A stretch of 54,077 bases of DNA from Paludibacteraceae bacterium (GCA_017447875.1 JAFSMP010000030.1:1-54077), one strand, 5' to 3'; shown: positions 24,501 to 34,158, counted from the first letter of the stretch. The notes: a model not told the origin generated them from the letters alone. Numbers and translations are program-made.

Positions 24501-24623
24501 TGGATGCCGATGGGTGTGGTCATCTGCTTCGGTGCGATCCTCACCATGCCGATGGTAGTGACGCTGCTGCCGGTCGCTTATTGGAAACTATTCGAAAAAT
24601 CTACCCGCCGTTATGAGAAATAA
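21516..24623 (+). CDS. RND efflux pump, inner-membrane permease (AcrB/MexF-like)
   Basis: A 1,035-residue proton-driven exporter with the RND plan: first membrane helix, periplasmic porter loop, helices 2-6 (from about 345), second porter loop (about 560-860) and helices 8-12. The conserved VLGMVVDDSVIVID in helix 4 carries the paired aspartates of the proton relay, mirrored in the second half by the GIIVRNAIIMYEY segment. EQPxxxPIE-like AKPIEQYLF near 67 is typical. Substrates are unknown (drugs, bile salts or metals are possible; the CzcA metal motif is not evident). It overlaps the tolC-like gene by 11 bases. Confidence 0.95.
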   Translation: MSTRNHIEAAMRHNRIIYAIVFVLVAFGIFALDRMNKDEFPQVTIRQGLIVAVYPGATAQEVEEQVAKPIEQYLFTFQEIDKRKTYSLSKDGMCYVFAALSQKVMNSNEAWSKIRGGISLLRQVQLPSGLLAVVVIDDFGNTSSILLALESNERSPRELEDYANITADRLREINEMGSIKLLGQQHEEIAVTLDVERISKYSIDQNIILARLAAQGFRTMTGEIANDTGAALVHVDMPYRTEYELGQQIIFSDPVTMQTIRLRDIAHIERRYQEVTKYIRRYDEKGDGNCLLLNIEMQPGNNIVAFGEKVDEKLEQVLAGLPPDVRMHKITDQPRVVNASVRSFLKDLVVSVLIVIAVMLVLFPMRTALVSSTGLPVCIAITLGIMYLAGIELNTVTLAALIVVLGMVVDDSVIVIDGYSELLSQGHSRWYSAAVSTRDLFVPMVLATTSISGMFFPMLGLMTGSLADFIKLFPWAIFIALTCSILYAVWIIPFMASRFIRRKPADAQPTFIERTQDKFFGALQAGYQKLLDLCFRHPWWTIGLSLGSVVLGAYIFTLLDIQLMPKADRDSFAVEIHLTEGSSIDQTQAIVDSLGSVLNADERVASVTAFVGMSSPRFHATYAPQIPGENYAQFIVNTVSPEATVALIAQYQPQYENAFPNAYCRFKQLDYQAVANPIEIHVQGSDIGELEVVADTLKAFLAQFPALTWIHSNYDETVQTIRLRLKDDEASRLGVTQSTLSIYLNGALHGRGMTSLWEDGYKTPVVLYTSGTDSLCYEDIGNLMIPTLVPGLWVPLRQVADIEPDFHHSEIKRRNSIRTITVAADTRGKTAALTAMRPIVKYVRKLEKTLPDDVQITYGGALEQSLMMLPGLIASVGAALLVLLVLLVYHFKKLNISFLALSSSLLCLFGSAFGMWIFHMDISVTAILGVISLIGIIVRNAIIMYEYSDHLVEHEHLTAKEAAYLAGQRRMRPIFLTTATTALGVVPMILAATDLWMPMGVVICFGAILTMPMVVTLLPVAYWKLFEKSTRRYEK

Positions 24624-25986
24624 ACGATATATAGTCTGTACTCTGTATTCTGTACTCTGTATTCTCTGCGCACAGGCGCAGTTGCAGGTTCTGACGCTGG
24701 ACTCGTGCCTGAGCAGTGCCAGACAGCATAACTGTACCATCCGTTCGGCCCAACTGGAGGTGGCTATCTCCCGTGAGGTGAAGAAACAGATGCTGTGGAA
24801 ATACTTCCCGCAAGTCAGTCTTGAAGGTTTTGCTTTCGGTGCTGCCCGTCATCTTGTTGATGCGGATGTGACCGAGGTGGGACTGGGCGGTAACACAAGT
24901 GACTTCCTCAAGGGAGCCTTCGAACTGCTTACCGCAATCGGACAGGTCGATGATCCGAATTATCAACTCAGTTCGGAATTGAAACTGCTGCGATGGGGTG
25001 CCTCGGCACAAGCGAGAGCCCTGCAGCCTATCTACTGGGGCGGACAGATCGTCAATGCCAACAAACTCGCCAAACTGGGAATCAGCGCTGCGGAACTCAA
25101 GCAAGAGGTGTCCGAGCGCGATGTGCTGCAAGAGGTGACGGAGACCTACTGGCTCGTGGCCGGACTGCTGGAGAAACGGGCAACGGTGCGTAAGGCATCC
25201 GACCTGCTGGACACGATCGCTCACGTAGCACAGACTGCATATAACCACGGTCTGGTGACGACCAACGACCTGATGCGTGTGCAACTCAAGCAGAACGAGA
25301 TCAACACCAAAGCACTGCAACTGGAGAACGGAATCCGTATCGCCAGCCGCCTGCTGTGCCAACTGTCCGGACTGCCGTACAGCGACGCGCTGATGCTCGA
25401 GACCTTACCCGAAGAAGAGACAATAGACGAACTGCCGCAGACGCCGGAGTCCATCAATATCAGCAGTCGACCCGAGACCAAACTGCTGGACCTCAATATC
25501 CGCTATAACCAATTGATGAAAAAAGTGACGATCGGTGAGACCCTGCCGCACCTGGCGATCGGCATCAGCGGAGGATATACCAATTTCTTCGAGAAAAACA
25601 AGTTCAACGCGATCGCCTTTGCACACCTGTCTATTCCGCTGACCGGATGGGGCGAGACCGCGCATAAGATCAAGCAGCATAAACTGCAGATCCAACAGGC
25701 CGAGATGATGCGGGATGACCTGCGTGCGAAGATGGAGATTCAGAACGCGCATGTTTATGACCAACTGACGGAGGCGATCAAACTGGTAGCGCAACATCGC
25801 TCCAGCAGGGATCTGGCTAAGGAGAACTACCGAATCGCTATGATGAACTACGAGGCGGGAATAGGCACCATGACCGAACTCATGGAGTCCGAGGCACTCC
25901 TTCTCCAAGCCGAGAATGCCTACACCGACGCCCGTATCGCTTACCGCACTTCCCTCCGTAGGTTTAATGATTTTAATGCGGAGTAA
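24613..25986 (+). CDS. TolC-family outer membrane efflux channel
   Basis: A 457-residue outer membrane channel completing the tripartite pump. The signal peptide ends CAQA before QLQVLTLDSCLSSARQHN; two TolC repeats follow with long helices (about 150-230 and 350-430, ending ENAYTDARIAYRTSLRRFN). The core of the signal peptide (CTLYSVLCIL) is coded by a perfect 14-base tandem repeat at 24636-24663. Its ATG lies within the 3' end of the pump gene (11-base overlap). The following 131 bases contain a hairpin and the ATPase promoter. Confidence 0.93.
   Translation: MRNKRYIVCTLYSVLCILCAQAQLQVLTLDSCLSSARQHNCTIRSAQLEVAISREVKKQMLWKYFPQVSLEGFAFGAARHLVDADVTEVGLGGNTSDFLKGAFELLTAIGQVDDPNYQLSSELKLLRWGASAQARALQPIYWGGQIVNANKLAKLGISAAELKQEVSERDVLQEVTETYWLVAGLLEKRATVRKASDLLDTIAHVAQTAYNHGLVTTNDLMRVQLKQNEINTKALQLENGIRIASRLLCQLSGLPYSDALMLETLPEEETIDELPQTPESINISSRPETKLLDLNIRYNQLMKKVTIGETLPHLAIGISGGYTNFFEKNKFNAIAFAHLSIPLTGWGETAHKIKQHKLQIQQAEMMRDDLRAKMEIQNAHVYDQLTEAIKLVAQHRSSRDLAKENYRIAMMNYEAGIGTMTELMESEALLLQAENAYTDARIAYRTSLRRFNDFNAE
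24636..24663 (+). repeat. Perfect 14-base tandem repeat coding a signal peptide core
   Basis: CTGTACTCTGTATT occurs twice without a gap (24636-24649, 24650-24663). Fourteen bases is not a multiple of three, so the two copies are read in different registers yet both give hydrophobic residues. Confidence 0.85.
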
Positions 25987-26033
25987 AGTGGAAAAAAACA
26001 TACCAAAATTGAAAAAAAATATAAAAAATCATT

Positions 26034-26081
26034 AAAAATGGCATAAACTCTTGTTTATGTCAATTTTTTTTTGTAACTTTG
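26034..26081 (+). promoter_or_regulatory. Hairpin-overlapped promoter of the V-ATPase operon
   Basis: Arms 26034-26048 (AAAAATGGCATAAAC) and 26053-26068 (GTTTATGTCAATTTTT) pair around TCTT with one wobble and one bulge and run into T9, a terminator for the efflux operon. The -33 TTGT (26051-26054) lies at the hairpin tip, and TAACTTTG (26074-26081) follows after 19 bases. Confidence 0.8.
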
Positions 26082-26117
26082 CCGCCGAATTGTGAATCAT
26101 CAAAATCTATATACTAT

Positions 26118-26702
26118 ATGAATCTTTCAGAAATCACTGAGAAAATCTACGCGGAAGGCGTAGAGAAAGGAAATGTGCAGGCGCAGGAGATCGTAGCGCA
26201 GGCGAACGAGAAAGCCGCTGCTATCATCGCAGAGGCTGAGAAGAAAGCAGCTGCACTCGTAGCGGAAGCTGAGTCGAAAGCGGCTGACCTGGACAAGAAG
26301 ACACGTGCGGAACTGAAGTTGTACGCTGAGCAGAGCGTCAATGCGGTGAAGACCGAGATCGTGAACCTGCTCTCCGACAAGATCGCTGCGGACAGCGTGA
26401 AGGCTGCTTCGGCTGATGCGAAGTTCATGCAGGGTCTGATCGCGAAGTTGGCAGAGCAGATGGCTAAGAACGGCGAAGTGCTCGTCGAGACCAAGGATGC
26501 CGAGGCACTGAAGAAGTACTTTGCGGCTAATGCCAAAGGCTTGCTCGAGAAAGGCGTGAAGATCGCCGAGGTGAAGGGTATCAAGACCGATTTCACCATT
26601 CAGCCGGCAAAGGGTGGGTACAAACTTGCCTTCGGTGACGCTGAGTTCATCGCTTATTTCAAGGAAATGCTTCGTCCGCAACTCGTAGAAGAACTCTTCT
26701 GA
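26118..26702 (+). CDS. ntpE: V-type ATPase subunit E
   Basis: Peripheral-stalk subunit of the V/A-type ATPase. A 194-residue protein with a long Ala/Glu/Lys coiled coil at the N terminus (about 15-75, EKAAAIIAEAEKKAAALVAE) and a mixed C-terminal domain with GKLAFGDAEF-like strands near the end (YKLAFGDAEFIAYFKEML). The ATG at 26118 is 36 bases after the promoter; the extra residues upstream would need a TTG. First gene of the operon, with one base to the next gene. No separate subunit G/H gene is seen. Confidence 0.88.
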   Translation: MNLSEITEKIYAEGVEKGNVQAQEIVAQANEKAAAIIAEAEKKAAALVAEAESKAADLDKKTRAELKLYAEQSVNAVKTEIVNLLSDKIAADSVKAASADAKFMQGLIAKLAEQMAKNGEVLVETKDAEALKKYFAANAKGLLEKGVKIAEVKGIKTDFTIQPAKGGYKLAFGDAEFIAYFKEMLRPQLVEELF

Positions 26703-26703
26703 T

Positions 26704-27315
26704 ATGACTTACGAATATTTATTGGCGGGATTGCCGGAACTGAAGGCAGGAAGTGACAGTCCGATCTCCATGGAGAAACTGGACGAACTGCTGGATGAAC
26801 AGCTGTCCGCGTCGGATAAGAAATACCTGGAGCTGCTGCGTGCGCCGATGGACGAGGCGGTTTTGGCCGAAGGGCTGAAAGCGCGGAACTCGTTCGTGCG
26901 GGAGTGGTTTGCGTTCAATCAGGATATGAACAATGTCCTGGTAGCGCAGATATGCCGTAAGCACGGGTTCGATGCCAAGACCCAGATCGTCGGAGAAGGG
27001 GAAGTGGCTGAGCAGTTACGCAGCCACGTGAACCAGAAAGACTTCGGTCTGAACGAGGTAGCCGGTGACTGGACGGAGATTCTGGCGCTGGCCGGTATCG
27101 AGGACCTGATGCAACGCGAGAAAGCGCAGGATGCGATACGGTTCGAGTGGTTGCAAAACCGCACGGAGTTCGATTTCTTCTCGCCGGAGATGGTGTTTGC
27201 GTATTACCTCGAGGCAGTGATGCTGCATCGCTGGTCCATCCTCACCATCGAAGAAGGCGAAAAGATCTTCCGCGAGTTAGTCGCAGATATGAAAAAGGGA
27301 ATTAAATTAGACTAA
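26704..27315 (+). CDS. DUF2764 protein, probable V-ATPase central-stalk subunit (C/d-like)
   Basis: A 203-residue protein beginning MTYEYLLAGLPELKAG, the hallmark of DUF2764. The family is nearly always found between ntpE and ntpA in Bacteroidetes and spirochaete-like V-ATPase operons and is thought to replace subunit C (d), which joins the rotor ring to the central stalk. Helices with RNSFVREWFAFNQDMNN and VFAYYLEAVMLHRWS are visible. One base separates it from ntpE and three from ntpA. The functional assignment is by position. Confidence 0.87.
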   Translation: MTYEYLLAGLPELKAGSDSPISMEKLDELLDEQLSASDKKYLELLRAPMDEAVLAEGLKARNSFVREWFAFNQDMNNVLVAQICRKHGFDAKTQIVGEGEVAEQLRSHVNQKDFGLNEVAGDWTEILALAGIEDLMQREKAQDAIRFEWLQNRTEFDFFSPEMVFAYYLEAVMLHRWSILTIEEGEKIFRELVADMKKGIKLD

Positions 27316-27318
27316 GAT

Positions 27319-29076
27319 ATGACAACAGGAAAAGTAAAAGGTATCATCGCGAACCTCGTGACTGTGGCGGTCGATGGTCCTGTAGCACAAAATGAGATTT
27401 GCTACATCTATGTGGGCGAGACCAAGTTGATGGCGGAGGTCATCAAGGTCATCGGCGCAAATGTGTACGCGCAGGTGTTCGAGTCCACCCGTGGCCTGAA
27501 AGTGGGCAACAAAGTGGAGTTCACCGGTCACATGCTGGAAGTGACGTTGGGTCCGGGTCTGCTGAGCCGTAACTACGACGGTTTGCAGAACGACCTTGAC
27601 AAACTGACAGGTGTGTTCCTCAAGCGCGGTGAGTATAACTTCCCGCTGGACGAGCAGAAGAAATGGTCATTTACGCCGATCGCTAAAGTGGGCGATAAGG
27701 TTGAGGCTGCTGCTTGGCTCGGTGAAGTGGATGAGAACCATCAGCCGCATAAGATCATGGTGCCGTTCGTGTTCGAAGGCACGTACACCGTGAAGTCGAT
27801 TGCCAAGGCGGGTGAGTACACCATCAATGAGACGATGGCGGTGCTGACTGACGCGGAGGGTAATGACCACAACGTGACGATGGTGCAGAAATGGCCGGTG
27901 AAGAAAGCCATCCTGGCGTACCGCGAGAAACCGCGTCCCTTCAAGTTGCTGGAGACAGGTGTGCGTACGATCGATACCGCTAACCCGCTCTGCGAGGGTG
28001 GTACAGGATTTATCCCGGGTCCGTTCGGAACCGGTAAGACCGTGCTCCAGCACGCTATCTCCAAACAAGCCGAAGCAGACATCGTGATCATCGCTGCCTG
28101 CGGTGAGCGTGCCAACGAGGTTGTGGAGACCTTTACGGAGTTTCCGGAACTGGATGACCCGCATACCGGCCGTAAGTTGATGGAGCGTACCATCATCATC
28201 GCCAACACCTCGAACATGCCTGTCGCATCCCGTGAGGCGTCTGTCTATACGTCCATGACAATCGCCGAGTACTACCGTTCGATGGGTCTGCGTGTCCTCC
28301 TTATGGCGGACTCCACTTCCCGTTGGGCACAAGCACTGCGTGAGATGTCTAACCGTCTGGAAGAACTTCCGGGTCAGGACGCCTTCCCGATGGACCTTTC
28401 CGCTATCATCGGTGCTTTCTACGCACGTGCAGGATACGTATATTTAAATAACGGTGAGACCGGTTCGGTTACTTTCCTGGGTACCGTATCACCGGCCGGT
28501 GGTAACCTCAAGGAACCGGTGACGGAAGGAACGAAGAAAGTGGCACGTTGTTTCTATGCACTCGAGCAGGCACGTGCGGACCGTAAGCGTTATCCGGCTG
28601 TAAACCCGATTGATTCGTACTCCAAATATGTGGAATATCCTGAGTTCGCGGACTATATCAGCCAACTGATCGACAAAGACTGGCTGCCGATGGTCAACGA
28701 CATGAAGACCTATCTGCAACGCGGTAAGGAGATTCAGGAGCAGATCAACATCCTCGGTGACGACGGTGTGCCTGTGGACTACCACGAGGCGTTCTGGAAA
28801 GCCGAAGTGATTGACTTCGTGATCCTGCAGCAAGACGCGTTCGATAAGATCGATGCCGTGTGTCCGCTGGAGCGTCAGCAATACATGCTGCGTCTGGTGA
28901 TGGACATCTGCAACCATGACTACGACTTCGATAACTTCCTCGACGTTACCGATTACTTCAAGCGCGTGATCAATTACTGCAAGCAGATGAACTACTGCGA
29001 GTTCCACAGCAAGGAGTTCGAGGATTACAAGAAGAAACTCGATGAACTGTTGGCAGAAAAACAAATTAAAAAGTAA
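27319..29076 (+). CDS. ntpA: V-type ATPase catalytic subunit A
   Basis: Catalytic subunit that hydrolyses or makes ATP. At 585 residues it has the usual length; the N-terminal barrel is followed by the A-specific insertion (about 110-190), the P-loop GPFGTGKT (about 234-241), the catalytic GER glutamate (CGERANEV, near 257) and the SxxxR-containing LLMADSTSRWAQALRE. The C-terminal helical domain follows from about 450. Six bases separate it from ntpB. Codon use here is GC-richer than in the defence island. Confidence 0.97.
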   Translation: MTTGKVKGIIANLVTVAVDGPVAQNEICYIYVGETKLMAEVIKVIGANVYAQVFESTRGLKVGNKVEFTGHMLEVTLGPGLLSRNYDGLQNDLDKLTGVFLKRGEYNFPLDEQKKWSFTPIAKVGDKVEAAAWLGEVDENHQPHKIMVPFVFEGTYTVKSIAKAGEYTINETMAVLTDAEGNDHNVTMVQKWPVKKAILAYREKPRPFKLLETGVRTIDTANPLCEGGTGFIPGPFGTGKTVLQHAISKQAEADIVIIAACGERANEVVETFTEFPELDDPHTGRKLMERTIIIANTSNMPVASREASVYTSMTIAEYYRSMGLRVLLMADSTSRWAQALREMSNRLEELPGQDAFPMDLSAIIGAFYARAGYVYLNNGETGSVTFLGTVSPAGGNLKEPVTEGTKKVARCFYALEQARADRKRYPAVNPIDSYSKYVEYPEFADYISQLIDKDWLPMVNDMKTYLQRGKEIQEQINILGDDGVPVDYHEAFWKAEVIDFVILQQDAFDKIDAVCPLERQQYMLRLVMDICNHDYDFDNFLDVTDYFKRVINYCKQMNYCEFHSKEFEDYKKKLDELLAEKQIKK

Positions 29077-29081
29077 GTACT

Positions 29082-30410
29082 ATGGCTAAAGCATTTCAAA
29101 AGATATATACACAGATCACGGCCATTACCAAGGCTACGTGTTCTTTGAAGGCCGAAGGAGTAGGTAACGACGAGTTGGCTACCGTGAACGGTAAGTTGGC
29201 GCAGGTGGTGAAGATCATCGGTGACGAGGTGACGCTGCAGGTGTTCCAGGGAACCGAAGGTATCCCGACCAATGCCGAAGTGGTGTTCCTCGGTAAAGCT
29301 CCGAGTTTGAAGGTTTCGGACCAACTGGCCGGTCGTTTCTTCAACGCTTACGGTGACCCGATCGATGGCGGACCTGCTATCGAAGGTAAAGAGATCGAGA
29401 TCGGCGGTCCTTCCGTGAACCCCGTTCGTCGTAAACAACCGTCGGAACTGATTGCTACCGGTATCGCCGGTATTGACTTGAACAACACGCTGGTGTCCGG
29501 TCAGAAGATCCCGTTCTTTGCGGATCCGGACCAACCGTACAACCAGGTGATGGCCAACGTAGCGCTGCGTGCGCAGGCCGATAAGATCATCCTCGGAGGT
29601 ATGGGTCTGACTAACGATGACTACCTCTATTTTAAGAACGTCTTCACCAACGCGGGTGTGCTGGATCACATCATCTCGTTCGTCAACACCACCGAGAACC
29701 CGCCGGTTGAGCGTCTGCTTATTCCGGATATGGCGCTGACTGCAGCTGAGTATTTCGCAGTAGAGAAACACGAGAAAGTGCTCGTCCTCCTCACCGATAT
29801 GACACTATACGCCGATGCGTTGGCTATCGTCAGCAACCGTATGGACCAGATTCCGTCGAAAGACTCTATGCCGGGTTCGCTCTATTCGGACCTCGCTAAG
29901 ATATACGAGAAGGCCGTTCAGTTCCCGGAGCAGGCTGGTGGCGGTTCGATCACCATCATCGCTGTGACGACGCTTTCCGGTGGTGACATCACACACGCAA
30001 TTCCGGATAATACCGGTTATATCACGGAGGGTCAGTTGTACCTGCGTCGTGACTCCGAGATCGGTAAGGTCATCGTCGATCCGTTCCGTTCGTTGTCTCG
30101 TCTGAAACAGTTGGTTGCCGGCAAGAAGACGCGCGAAGATCACCCGCAAGTGATGAACGCTGCTGTTCGTCTGTACGCCGATGCCGCCAACGCCAAGACC
30201 AAGAAAGAGAACGGTTTCGACTTGACGGACTACGATTTGCGCTGCCTCGATTTCGCACGCGACTACAGCCGCGAGATCCTGGCGATCGACGTGAACATCA
30301 ACACCGTTCAAATGCTCGATATAGCATGGACGCTGTTTGGCAAATATTTCAAGCCCGAAGAAGTAAATATCAAGGCTGCACTTGTTGACAAGTATTGGCC
30401 GAAAGCATAA
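29082..30410 (+). CDS. ntpB: V-type ATPase regulatory subunit B
   Basis: Non-catalytic nucleotide-site subunit forming the A3B3 ring with NtpA. It is 442 residues and lacks a P-loop, as expected. Typical segments include LAGRFFNAYGDPIDGGP, IATGIAGIDLNNTLVSGQK, and the arginine-finger region GYITEGQLYLRRD. Six bases separate it from subunit D. Confidence 0.97.
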   Translation: MAKAFQKIYTQITAITKATCSLKAEGVGNDELATVNGKLAQVVKIIGDEVTLQVFQGTEGIPTNAEVVFLGKAPSLKVSDQLAGRFFNAYGDPIDGGPAIEGKEIEIGGPSVNPVRRKQPSELIATGIAGIDLNNTLVSGQKIPFFADPDQPYNQVMANVALRAQADKIILGGMGLTNDDYLYFKNVFTNAGVLDHIISFVNTTENPPVERLLIPDMALTAAEYFAVEKHEKVLVLLTDMTLYADALAIVSNRMDQIPSKDSMPGSLYSDLAKIYEKAVQFPEQAGGGSITIIAVTTLSGGDITHAIPDNTGYITEGQLYLRRDSEIGKVIVDPFRSLSRLKQLVAGKKTREDHPQVMNAAVRLYADAANAKTKKENGFDLTDYDLRCLDFARDYSREILAIDVNINTVQMLDIAWTLFGKYFKPEEVNIKAALVDKYWPKA

Positions 30411-30416
30411 TAGGTT

Positions 30417-31016
30417 ATGGCAATAACTTATCAATTTAATAAAACATCGTTGCAGAGTCTGGAGAAGGACCTGAAAATGCGTCAACGAACGCTTCCTACG
30501 CTGCAGAGCAAGGAAACGGCACTTCGTCTGGAGGTGAAGAAAGCCAAGAAAGAGTTGGCTGACCTCGACGAGGAAGTGAACCGCCGCATCAAGGACTACG
30601 ATCAGATGATAGCACTTTGGGGAGAGTTTGACACCTCGCTCATTCACGTGGACGACGTACGCATGTCTATTAAAAAGATCGCGGGCGTGCGCGTGCCTGT
30701 GCTGGATGAGGTGGTGTACTCGACCAAAGAGTTCTCGCTGTTCTCCAGCCCGAAATGGTTTGCAGATGGTTTTGAGCAACTCAAAGCTATCGCCGATGTA
30801 GGTATCCGCCAGGAGTTTGTGCGTCGCAAAGTGGATCTGCTCGAGTACGCGCGTAAGAAAACAACGCAGAAAGTGAACCTCTTTGAGAAAGTACAAATAC
30901 CTGGTTATCAAGACGCTATCCGTAAGATTAAACGCTTTATGGAAGACGAGGAGAACCTGAATAAATCGAGTCAGAAGATCGTGAAATCCAAAAAGGAAAG
31001 GGAGGCTGCCGCATGA
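30417..31016 (+). CDS. ntpD: V-type ATPase subunit D (central shaft)
   Basis: Rotating shaft subunit inside the A3B3 ring. A 199-residue protein of two long antiparallel helices at the ends (about 5-65, NKTSLQSLEKDLKMRQRTLP; about 140-195) with a central region containing GVRVPVLDEV. No subunit F gene follows; in many operons F lies next to D. Its stop overlaps the ntpI start by four bases (ATGA). Confidence 0.93.
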   Translation: MAITYQFNKTSLQSLEKDLKMRQRTLPTLQSKETALRLEVKKAKKELADLDEEVNRRIKDYDQMIALWGEFDTSLIHVDDVRMSIKKIAGVRVPVLDEVVYSTKEFSLFSSPKWFADGFEQLKAIADVGIRQEFVRRKVDLLEYARKKTTQKVNLFEKVQIPGYQDAIRKIKRFMEDEENLNKSSQKIVKSKKEREAAA

Positions 31017-32776
31017 TTACACAAATGAAAAAATATACCTTCCTGGTATTCCATCGTGACTACGAGCCTTCCTTGGAGCAACTTCGTGAACTCGGAGTAG
31101 TACATATCACGCAGAAAGCAGCCGGTCTCATCGAAGATGATGCGGATCTCCAAGCCGCTCTGCGGCACGAAGATGAACTGCGTCGTCTGTTCAAGCAAGG
31201 TGCGCCCGATCAACTGATTGCCGAGCGCAATGAGGTGAACGAGCGTATCGTTGCCGCCCAGGAAGCCGCTAAACAAGCTGCCGTATGGGGAGATTTTGAT
31301 GCCAAACGTATTGCCGAACTCAAGGAAGCCGGTTATACCCTGCATTTCTATGAGTGCGCAAGCAAAGCTTTCCGGGAAGAGTGGGGTATAAAAGTGAACG
31401 AAGCCAACGGCAAGACCTATTTTGTCGTTATCTCGACATCTCGAGATCTCGAGACCTCGAATATCGAAGATCACGCAACTCTGTTACCCGTTCCTGAAAA
31501 ATCCGCAGCTGCATGGAACCAAGAAGTAGAGCACCTCAAAGGTCTGCTCGCAGCCGCTAATGCGCGTATCGAGGCTTGGCAACTGGCGAATATCGAAGAT
31601 ATCAAGGCGCAGCTTGTAGAGGCGCGTCAACAGATTGATTGGAAGCGTGTTACACTCTCTACCGATAAACTGGTAGAAGGTGCTTTGTGCTTGTTCGAGG
31701 GTTTCTGCCCGATAGACAAGGAAGCAGAACTGAACGCTATGTTGGCTGAGTCTCAAGTCTATTACGAGGAGACAACGCCGACCAAAGAAGACAATACGCC
31801 GATAGAACTGAAGAATAACTTCTATACGCGGCTCTTTGAACCGATCACGCGTCTCTATTCGCTGCCCAACTATGCAGAATTGGACCCGACGCCGTTCTTT
31901 GCGCCGTTCTTCATGCTCTTCTTCGGTCTTTGTTTGGGCGATGGAGGCTATGGCCTCGTCATCCTTTTGGCAGGTCTTGCAGTCATCTTCAAGGCTCCGA
32001 AACTCAAAGAGTGGGGTTGGCTTGGCGTGTTCATGGGCTTTACGACCATGGTCGTTGGTATTCTGACCGGCATGTTCTTCGGTATCAACTTGGAAGAGGT
32101 GGCCGTATTGGCGCCTATCAAACAGTATTTCATTACCGAGACGAATGCCACCGTGCATGTCATGGGCGGTTCGTACCACCCGATGATGGTATTTGCTATC
32201 ATGATAGGTGTCTTCCAGATCCTGTTTGCGATGGGCTTCAAGGTAGTGAAAATTACGCTCCGCGATGGTTTCAAGTATGCAGCATATGACTGCGCTTGGC
32301 TCGTTGCTTTAGTGACGCTCATCGTATGGGCTATCTTTGCCGGTTCGCTCTCGACCATCGGATTATATAGCATTTATGCTATATTGGGTCTCTGTGCTTT
32401 GTTCATCATGTTCTACAGCAACCCCGACCGCAAAGTGCTGTTACTCAATATCGGCGGTGGCCTGTGGGGTACGTATAACATGGTCAGCGGACTCTTGGGT
32501 GACATCCTCAGCTATATTCGTTTGTTTGCCCTCGGTTTGGCCGGCGGTATCCTCGGAAACGTGTTCAACGCCTTGGCTTTGCAGGCCGGTGGAGCGTGTC
32601 CTTCATGGATTGGATGGCTACCGACCTTGCTGATCTTGGTATTCGGCCACTCGCTGAACTTCGCCCTCTGTTTGATCTCCTCGGTTGTTCACCCGATGCG
32701 TTTGACCTTCGTGGAGTTCTACAAAAATGCCGGTTTCGAAGGTGGCGGGAAAGAGTACAAACCTTTCAAGAAATAA
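31013..32776 (+). CDS. ntpI: V-type ATPase subunit I (a-like stator)
   Basis: Membrane stator subunit providing the ion half-channels. The 587-residue chain has a cytoplasmic N-terminal half (about 1-290) starting QMKKYTFLVFHRDYEP, then about seven or eight membrane helices (from FFAPFFMLFFGLCLGDGGYG). The conserved GDGGYG turn and the late LLGDILSYIRLFALGLAGG segment with its essential arginine (SYIRLFALGL) are present, as is GHSLNFAL. A CTCGA-type short repeat (31430-31466) codes part of the cytoplasmic domain. Confidence 0.95.
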   Translation: MITQMKKYTFLVFHRDYEPSLEQLRELGVVHITQKAAGLIEDDADLQAALRHEDELRRLFKQGAPDQLIAERNEVNERIVAAQEAAKQAAVWGDFDAKRIAELKEAGYTLHFYECASKAFREEWGIKVNEANGKTYFVVISTSRDLETSNIEDHATLLPVPEKSAAAWNQEVEHLKGLLAAANARIEAWQLANIEDIKAQLVEARQQIDWKRVTLSTDKLVEGALCLFEGFCPIDKEAELNAMLAESQVYYEETTPTKEDNTPIELKNNFYTRLFEPITRLYSLPNYAELDPTPFFAPFFMLFFGLCLGDGGYGLVILLAGLAVIFKAPKLKEWGWLGVFMGFTTMVVGILTGMFFGINLEEVAVLAPIKQYFITETNATVHVMGGSYHPMMVFAIMIGVFQILFAMGFKVVKITLRDGFKYAAYDCAWLVALVTLIVWAIFAGSLSTIGLYSIYAILGLCALFIMFYSNPDRKVLLLNIGGGLWGTYNMVSGLLGDILSYIRLFALGLAGGILGNVFNALALQAGGACPSWIGWLPTLLILVFGHSLNFALCLISSVVHPMRLTFVEFYKNAGFEGGGKEYKPFKK

Positions 32777-32797
32777 AAGTATAATCTAATAAATTAA

Positions 32798-33283
<486 letters not shown>

Positions 33284-33285
33284 TC

Positions 33286-34158
33286 ATGGCAAAAGCATTC
33301 GTATTCCCGGGGCAGGGAAGCCAGTTCCCGGGTATGTGCAAAGATCTGTATGATGTCCACGTTGAAGCACGCGAGATGTGTCAGGCAGCCGACAGGCTGC
33401 TTGGCTTCTCGCTGACCGATGTGATGTTCAACGGCACGGCAGAGGATCTGAAGCAGACCAAAGTGACGCAACCGGCTGTGTTCCTGCACTCCGTGGTAGC
33501 GCAACGTCTAATGACGATTGAGAAACCGGATATGGTTGCCGGTCACAGTCTCGGTGAGTTTTCGGCTTTGGTAGCATGTGGCGCTTTGCGCTTCGAGGAC
33601 GCCTTATTATTAGTGAGCGCGCGTGCGCAAGCGATGCAGGCTGCCTGTGAAGCCAATCCCGGCACGATGGCAGCAGTCCTCGGTTTGCCAGATGAACAAG
33701 TGGATGAGATCTGCAAAGCCCACAAGGATGGGGTAGTGGTAGCCGCTAACTTCAACTGCCCGGGTCAGATTGTGATCTCCGGAGAAGAAGAGGCGATCGA
33801 TGCCATCTGTCCGGTATTCAAAGAAGCAGGTGCACGTCGTGCTTTACGTCTGCCGGTAGGTGGTGCTTTCCACTCGCCGCTCATGGCTCCTGCAGCCGAA
33901 GATCTGGCCAAAGCGATCAACAAGACAGAGTTCCACAAACCTTTCTGTCCGATTTATCAAAACGTGACTGCACAGGCTTCTGTAGAACCCGAAATCATTC
34001 GCGAAAACCTACTCAAACAACTCACAGCCCCCGTTCGCTGGACGCAGAGTGTACAGCATATGATAGCAGATGGGGCCACGGAGTTCTATGAGTTCGGTCC
34101 CGGAGATGTGTTAAAGGGTCTGATTCGTAAAATTAATTCTGACGTGCAGGTGGGTTAA
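33286..34158 (+). CDS. fabD: Malonyl-CoA:ACP transacylase
   Basis: Loads malonyl groups onto acyl carrier protein to start fatty-acid synthesis. The 290-residue chain has FPGQGSQFPGM at the start, the nucleophile elbow GHSLGEFSAL with Ser88, and the catalytic His in GAFHSPLM (about 196). It starts 2 bases after ntpK, so it is read with the ATPase operon, a linkage with no obvious pathway reason. After the stop a short CTGTTAAA-type repeat (34155-34194) leads to pfkA. Confidence 0.96.
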   Translation: MAKAFVFPGQGSQFPGMCKDLYDVHVEAREMCQAADRLLGFSLTDVMFNGTAEDLKQTKVTQPAVFLHSVVAQRLMTIEKPDMVAGHSLGEFSALVACGALRFEDALLLVSARAQAMQAACEANPGTMAAVLGLPDEQVDEICKAHKDGVVVAANFNCPGQIVISGEEEAIDAICPVFKEAGARRALRLPVGGAFHSPLMAPAAEDLAKAINKTEFHKPFCPIYQNVTAQASVEPEIIRENLLKQLTAPVRWTQSVQHMIADGATEFYEFGPGDVLKGLIRKINSDVQVG